Assembly: GCA_003567495.1 (NCBI GenBank)
Contig: PWZK01000246.1
Span: 1 to 16,002, forward strand
DNA: 16,002 bases
Reading direction: 5' to 3'
Origin: Candidatus Brocadiaceae bacterium
Lineage (GTDB): Bacteria > Planctomycetota > Brocadiia > SM23-32
How positions within the stretch are numbered: position 1 is the first letter of the stretch; each line of letters begins with the position of its first letter. A program made the translations under genes and the position numbers. The notes under the pieces were generated by a model that had not been told where the DNA came from, did not search any database, and saw nothing but the letters and a program-made list of their open reading frames with translations. Of this stretch, positions 11,887-16,002 are shown piece after piece.

Positions 11887-13863
11887 ATGCCTAAAAAAAA
11901 GACGGTGGAGGTCATATCGGGACTGGGTTTTTTTGCCCAGCTCGCATTTATCATCACGGGCTATGCGCTCTATTCGGCTACTGAGAGCCTCGGTGTGCTG
12001 GCACAGACATGGTTTATGGTGCCGGGACTGCTCATCTGGGTGGCGGTATATCTTCACAGCCGCCAGAAGCGTCTGGCGCGCAGCGAAAAGGAAGAACTCG
12101 ATCAGCTGAGAAAGGGGCGTCTGAGCGAGGAAATATTTGAGGATCAGGAGCTGGACCGGATGCGTGCGCACACCGGTCTGAAGATATTTGAAAAATATCT
12201 CGTGCCTGCTTTTGCGCTCCTGCTTGCGGGTTCACTTGCATGGCTTTGCTACCGTAATCTGAGCAATGTTATTCGCCTCGGGCCGATAGATGTCTCTGAT
12301 CCGATGACTGCGGTGGCCGGCATGGCAGCGATAACATTTTTCGGTTTTCTGCTGGGCAAATACGCCGTTGGCCTGGCACACAGCAAAGAAATGGAGTTTC
12401 TGCGGGCTCCAGCCTCTTACCTGATGGGCAATGTGATGACAGCGCTGCTGCTCGTGATCGCCCTGACCATGGTTCACTTCGGGGTGGAATGGTTAGAGGC
12501 CGCTTCCGCATACATCATACCTGCATTTATGGGTCTTATCGCTTTCGAAGTCCTCCTTAACATGGTGCTTGATATTTACCGCCCGCGCGTATCCGGCCAG
12601 GAATGGCGCCCGGCCTATGACAGCCGTCTTCTGAACCTCTGCGCCGAGCCTGCGGGGGTGTTTGAGACATTCGCCGCAATGGTCGATTACCAGTTCGGAT
12701 TCAAGATTTCCGAAACGTGGCTGTACAGCTTTATGCAGCGTGCGATACTGCCGCTTATTCTCGTTCAGATCTGTGCGCTCTGGCTGCTTTCGACTCTGGT
12801 GGTCATACATCCCGGCGAAGCAGCGTTTATCGAGCGCTGGGGGCGCCCCCGCCTTAGCGAAGAAGACCGTGCCGCCGGGCTTCGCGCGAGTTTATACAGT
12901 CCGGGGTTTCACCTGAAGCTGCCCTGGCCGATCGAAACCGTCCAGCGCATGGAGGCCAACCGGATATACAGAAAATTGGTGGGGAAAATTATTTATGCAG
13001 ATGAGCCGCATATCCGGCGTCTTGACGAAGGCGTTGAAGACGCGCCCGTGCAGAGAGACGAGGATATTGTTTTGTGGCGCGAGCTTCACATCGACCCGGA
13101 GATTGGCAGAGAAGCCCAGTTTCTGGTGCCGAGCATGGTTGATGTTGAGAGGGACTACGGCGCCCCGGCACTTAACATCGCGCGCCTTATAGCGCGCCTG
13201 AGCTACCGCATACGCCGCACCCCTGACGGCAGCGTCGATCCGTCGGCTCTGTATGACTTTTATTACAAGCACGGCAATCCGCACAGGCTGGTCGAGAATC
13301 TGGGGTTTCAGGCGATTACAAGGATTGCGGCGAATCAGAACTTTCTGCGGTGGATACACGTGGAAAGAGAGGATGTTTCACGCCGTTTTGCCGAAAAATT
13401 GCAGCGTTATATCGACGACAACGATCTGGGCGTTGAAATTGTTTACGCCGGCCTGCCGTCGGTGCATCCGCCCGCAGCCGTCAGCACTGCGTATGAATCG
13501 GTGATAAACGCTTACGAGCAGAAGGAAACCATGATTCACCTGGGACACAGAGAGTCGGTCAGGCGGCTTAAAGATGCGGAGGCGGAGGCGGTTGAGCTGC
13601 TTAACGATGCACAGGCTTATCGCTACGAGCTGAAAAAGGTTTCAGCCGCCGAGCGCCTGCAGTTTGCCGTGCGGCGCGATACGTATGAAAAAGCGCCGGC
13701 GGTGTACCGTTACAGAAAACATTTTTCCGCCGTTGAAGACGTTCTGGCCGGCCACCGTCTTTACATAGTGCCGGTTATGGAGAAGGAGGTTAACATAATA
13801 GACATGAAAGGCCGAAGGCCCGCCGATATCATGGACCTTGATTTGGAGGGGGTTTTGAGATGA
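11887..13863 (+). CDS. Polytopic HflK-like SPFH (band 7) protein
   Basis: 658 residues. Six membrane helices occupy the N-terminal third (about 11-30, 41-56, 105-122, 140-163, 180-198, 206-228) and a seventh (288-307) leads straight into an SPFH domain starting VVIHPGEAAFIERWGRPR. The domain continues through LYSPGFHLKLPWPIETV (337-353). A coiled-coil-like region follows (about 540-600: YEQKETMIHLGHRESVRRL, DAEAEAVELLNDAQAY), then an HflK-like end (HRLYIVPVMEKEVNIIDM). In E. coli HflK has one helix and, with HflC, forms a cage around FtsH. The added polytopic part here is unusual. ATG 11887 (MPKKKTVEV) is chosen; it has GAGG 11 bases upstream. Its stop overlaps the next start as ATGA, indicating tight coupling with the HflC-like gene. 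Confidence 0.85.
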   Translation: MPKKKTVEVISGLGFFAQLAFIITGYALYSATESLGVLAQTWFMVPGLLIWVAVYLHSRQKRLARSEKEELDQLRKGRLSEEIFEDQELDRMRAHTGLKIFEKYLVPAFALLLAGSLAWLCYRNLSNVIRLGPIDVSDPMTAVAGMAAITFFGFLLGKYAVGLAHSKEMEFLRAPASYLMGNVMTALLLVIALTMVHFGVEWLEAASAYIIPAFMGLIAFEVLLNMVLDIYRPRVSGQEWRPAYDSRLLNLCAEPAGVFETFAAMVDYQFGFKISETWLYSFMQRAILPLILVQICALWLLSTLVVIHPGEAAFIERWGRPRLSEEDRAAGLRASLYSPGFHLKLPWPIETVQRMEANRIYRKLVGKIIYADEPHIRRLDEGVEDAPVQRDEDIVLWRELHIDPEIGREAQFLVPSMVDVERDYGAPALNIARLIARLSYRIRRTPDGSVDPSALYDFYYKHGNPHRLVENLGFQAITRIAANQNFLRWIHVEREDVSRRFAEKLQRYIDDNDLGVEIVYAGLPSVHPPAAVSTAYESVINAYEQKETMIHLGHRESVRRLKDAEAEAVELLNDAQAYRYELKKVSAAERLQFAVRRDTYEKAPAVYRYRKHFSAVEDVLAGHRLYIVPVMEKEVNIIDMKGRRPADIMDLDLEGVLR

Positions 13864-14882
13864 AGGAAAACAAGATAACCGTATTGATTGTCATTATCGC
13901 GTTCGTTTTGATGTGCGCGTATGTGTTCACCTTTCAGGTGCGCACAACTGAGATGGCCATTCATTTCCGCCCGCCCGGGCAGGTGCATCGAGTCATTAAT
14001 CGGCCCGATGCGCAGGAAGATGAATCGGGGCTTTATTTCCGTCTTCCTTACCCCATGGATCAGATCAGGACATTCGATCGCCGCGTGAGGGTGATAGACG
14101 GACCGTTGGCGCAGACGCAGCTGCAGGACGAATGGCAGGTTTTTGTATCCATATCCGCGCCGTGGCGCCTGTCAGACCCGGTGAAGTTTCAGCAAAGTCT
14201 GGCCGGAAATGTCGAGCAGGCAGCTGAACACCTGAGAGACATAATATTCAGCGAAACGTCCAACGCCATTTCCGACATGACGTTTCGTAACCTTGTATCA
14301 ACGAATGAAGACGACCTGAAGTTCCGCGAGCTTGAGGATCGGATTCGGGAGGGTACCCGGGCTTCTATCGAGAACGAAGGCTATGGTCTGGAACTTCTGG
14401 ATTTTGGTATACGCCGCATTGCCATTCCGGAGTCGACGACCGAGGAAGTTTTCCGAAGAATGGAAGCCGAACGCGAACGCGTTGCCAGAGTTTATCTTGA
14501 AGAGGGGGAGTTTGAGAGGCGACGGATAATATCTGATGCCGAGATGAAAGCTCAAAATATCAGGGCCGATGCGATGGCGGAGGCAAAAAAGATAGAAAGC
14601 GAGGGTGAGGCCGCCGAAGCTGAATTCTACGAGATTTTTGCCCAGGCGCCCGAGCTGGCCATATACCTGAGACGGCTGGAATCGCTGAGAAACATCGCGG
14701 AGACCGCGCGCGAGGACGGTTCGCCCATCAGTTTCGTTCTGGATACGCGCAGCGAGCCGCTTTCGGTCCTCTATTCTGGTCCCCAAGGTGAGCTCGCAGA
14801 CCCCATACATCGCGCCGTTACCGGCCCCGGAGATGAGGCGGCGGGTTCTGACGATGACCAGGACGGAAAAGACGAGGAATAA
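13860..14882 (+). CDS. hflC: HflC-like SPFH (band 7) protein
   Basis: 340 residues (E. coli HflC 334). A single N-terminal helix (6-25) anchors the protein. The SPFH core follows: VRTTEMAIHFRPPG (27-40), GLYFRLPYPMDQIRTFDRRV (57-76), WRLSDPVKFQ, then IENEGYGLELLDFGIRRIAIPE (170-191). A charged coiled coil carries the HflC-type motif FRRMEAERERVAR and ADAMAEAKKIESEGEAAEAEFYE (198-258). The C-terminus is a short acidic tail (DDDQDGKDEE). In known systems HflK-HflC cages surround FtsH and modulate membrane protein turnover. It overlaps the preceding gene by four bases (ATGA). The symbol is by family resemblance; orthology with E. coli hflC is not shown. Confidence 0.85.
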   Translation: MKENKITVLIVIIAFVLMCAYVFTFQVRTTEMAIHFRPPGQVHRVINRPDAQEDESGLYFRLPYPMDQIRTFDRRVRVIDGPLAQTQLQDEWQVFVSISAPWRLSDPVKFQQSLAGNVEQAAEHLRDIIFSETSNAISDMTFRNLVSTNEDDLKFRELEDRIREGTRASIENEGYGLELLDFGIRRIAIPESTTEEVFRRMEAERERVARVYLEEGEFERRRIISDAEMKAQNIRADAMAEAKKIESEGEAAEAEFYEIFAQAPELAIYLRRLESLRNIAETAREDGSPISFVLDTRSEPLSVLYSGPQGELADPIHRAVTGPGDEAAGSDDDQDGKDEE

Positions 14883-14893
14883 AACGCCTGAGA

Positions 14894-14919
14894 CTTTTTC
14901 AAGGCAAACCTTGATAAAG
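14894..14919 (+). terminator. CTTTTTCAAGG hairpin between SPFH genes
   Basis: An 11-bp stem (14894-14904 with 14909-14919, one mismatch) with a CAAA loop lies in the 54-bp gap between the HflC-like and third SPFH genes. It has no T-run, so it may moderate expression inside the operon or stabilise the upstream transcript rather than end it. Confidence 0.5.
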
Positions 14920-14936
14920 AAAAGGTAAACAGAAAA

Positions 14937-16002
14937 ATGAGCGAAGAAGAAAAAAACTATGGCAGTGCCGAGGGCGAAGAGACACCGAAAACAGAAATGG
15001 GAGTCTTTTCCGGTCCAAAACGTGAAGAAGATGTGGGGCATAAAGCCCTTTCCGATGCACTGAACGTGAGTTTCAGGTTCCTGAAAATTGGAATGCTTAT
15101 TTTGATAGTGGTGTATCTGATGCAGGGCTGGTTTTATATCCCGCCGGACCGAGTGGCCATAAAACTCAGCTTCGGCAGGCCGGTGGAGGCCGGGCTCGGA
15201 CCGGGTAGAGGAACGGGTTACGTGTTGGATTCTGAAAGCGGCTGGCATTTTGCATGGCCCTGGCAGGAGATAGTCTGGCTTTCGCTGGACCAGCAGACCC
15301 TCAATCTGGACACTGATTTTGCACGCGGCGGGCGCGCCGCCGTTCGTGAAGGCGGAGCTCAAACGACACGCGGGCGCCTGAGCCTGCACAACGACAACTA
15401 CCTCGTGACGGGGGATGTCAACCTGACTCATATGGGTCTGCGAGCACGCTACCGCGTGCGCAGCGACCAGACGGGCGCATTTGACTATGCGTTCAGGTTT
15501 GAGTCGCCTGAGGAGGTTTTCCGCAGGATGGTGGTCAAAGCGACAACCGAGGTAGTGGGCAACTGGGAGGTTCTGGAAGTGCGGCGCAAGCGCCGGGAAG
15601 TGCAGCTTGAAACCGAAGACGGCCCCAGGTATATGAGGTTGAACCTTTTTGATGAGATCGACAGGAATGTGAGGGATTACCTGAATGCTTTTGAAGAACG
15701 CAACGGCTTTTCCGTCGGCGTTGAACTGGTTGCCATCGAGCCTATAGAGGATCCCGAAGTGCCAGAGGAGGTTCGCCCCGCATTCGACAGGGCACTGGCT
15801 GCAGAAAGCCAAAAAGAGACCATGATTGAGCAGGCCAGGGCTGACGCTACAAGTATAGAACAATCCGCCATGGGAGATGCGGCCGAGATACGGGGAGTCG
15901 CACAGGCTTACAGGACGAGGGTGGTATCGAGCGCCGAAGCCGACGCCGAGATGCTTGGAAACCTCCTGCCCGTATATCTCCGCTCGCCTGAAAACCCAGC
16001 CA
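14937..16002 (+). CDS. Third SPFH protein, HflK-like (partial, runs off window end)
   Basis: 355 codons are visible without a stop. A charged N-terminal segment (1-46) precedes one membrane helix (about 47-67, LKIGMLILIVVYLMQGWFYI), then an SPFH domain: IPPDRVAIKLSFGRPVEAG, SGWHFAWPWQEIVWLSLDQQ (101-120), HNDNYLVTGDVNLTHMGLRARYRV (151-174, the D..LVT.D pattern of HflK) and ESPEEVFRRMVVKATTEVVG. The C-terminal part is an Ala/Glu-rich helix (RADATSIEQSAMGDAAEIRG). One segment (125-150) is an Arg/Gly-rich insertion not usual in the family. The start ATG has AAAGG about 12 bases upstream. With the polytopic HflK-like protein it gives two HflK-type partners for one HflC-like protein. Confidence 0.85.
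   Translation, partial: MSEEEKNYGSAEGEETPKTEMGVFSGPKREEDVGHKALSDALNVSFRFLKIGMLILIVVYLMQGWFYIPPDRVAIKLSFGRPVEAGLGPGRGTGYVLDSESGWHFAWPWQEIVWLSLDQQTLNLDTDFARGGRAAVREGGAQTTRGRLSLHNDNYLVTGDVNLTHMGLRARYRVRSDQTGAFDYAFRFESPEEVFRRMVVKATTEVVGNWEVLEVRRKRREVQLETEDGPRYMRLNLFDEIDRNVRDYLNAFEERNGFSVGVELVAIEPIEDPEVPEEVRPAFDRALAAESQKETMIEQARADATSIEQSAMGDAAEIRGVAQAYRTRVVSSAEADAEMLGNLLPVYLRSPENPA

Noticed and set aside
14298..15863. Very long open frame (521 codons) on the minus strand.
   Set aside because: It lies antisense to two clear SPFH genes and its protein has no recognisable domain; a codon-usage shadow.
1..16002. CRISPR array expected near cas2e.
   Set aside because: No regularly spaced direct repeats of about 28 bases were found; the tandem arrays present have periods of 6, 9 or 38 bases with no spacers.

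Overview
The window looks like a chromosomal segment from an uncultured-type Gram-negative bacterium, most likely of the PVC superphylum (Kiritimatiellota or Lentisphaerota-like) or a similar lineage. This assignment is inference. It rests on the gene families (an orphan STN-domain secreted protein, an ABC-2 permease with an extracytoplasmic beta-sandwich, HflK/HflC-like gene arrays, DUF116 beside fmt) and on intergenic DNA full of short low-complexity arrays (GATCCC/GATAGC hexamers, TGGACNNTA and CCTATA nonamers) and dispersed palindromic repeats. No rRNA, tRNA or CRISPR array was found. Several promoters match the sigma-70 type (TTGACA, 17 bp, TATAAT), so transcription signals are unusually readable.

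Left part (1-2958). A decayed type I-E CRISPR-cas locus comes first: a Cas6e-like fragment, no cas1, then an intact-looking cas2e whose start region is duplicated as a 38-bp direct tandem repeat. cas2e is stop-start coupled (TAATG) to a PHP-family phosphoesterase gene. A 22-codon stub of a sugar-phosphate isomerase-like gene follows, with a perfect ribosome binding site. Next are a rubrerythrin with its own promoter, operator-like palindromes and a terminator-like leader hairpin, and a ThuA-family protein.

Middle (2959-8750). A 635-bp gene-free island holds stacked dispersed repeats, including a 191-bp element with nested inverted repeats. A second, inverted copy lies at 7915-8105 inside the def-fmt gene pair. 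Between the two copies are divergent genes for a secreted STN-domain protein (minus) and a secreted TPR-like protein (plus), a 286-residue MscS channel (plus), and a leftward translation-initiation cluster: def (peptide deformylase), fmt (Met-tRNA formyltransferase) and a DUF116 cysteine-rich protein. Three nonamer-period arrays mark gene boundaries.

Right part (8751-16002). A clear promoter drives a PilX-like minor-pilin protein followed by a Gly/Pro-coding tail in the wrong frame. A second promoter drives an apparent operon: an ABC-2-type permease with a carboxypeptidase-regulatory-like insert, a seven-helix HflK-like SPFH protein, an HflC-like SPFH protein (ATGA overlap) and a third HflK-like SPFH protein that runs off the window end. 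This permease plus three SPFH proteins is the best candidate here for an under-described system: a membrane-microdomain or protease-scaffold complex tied to an ABC exporter.
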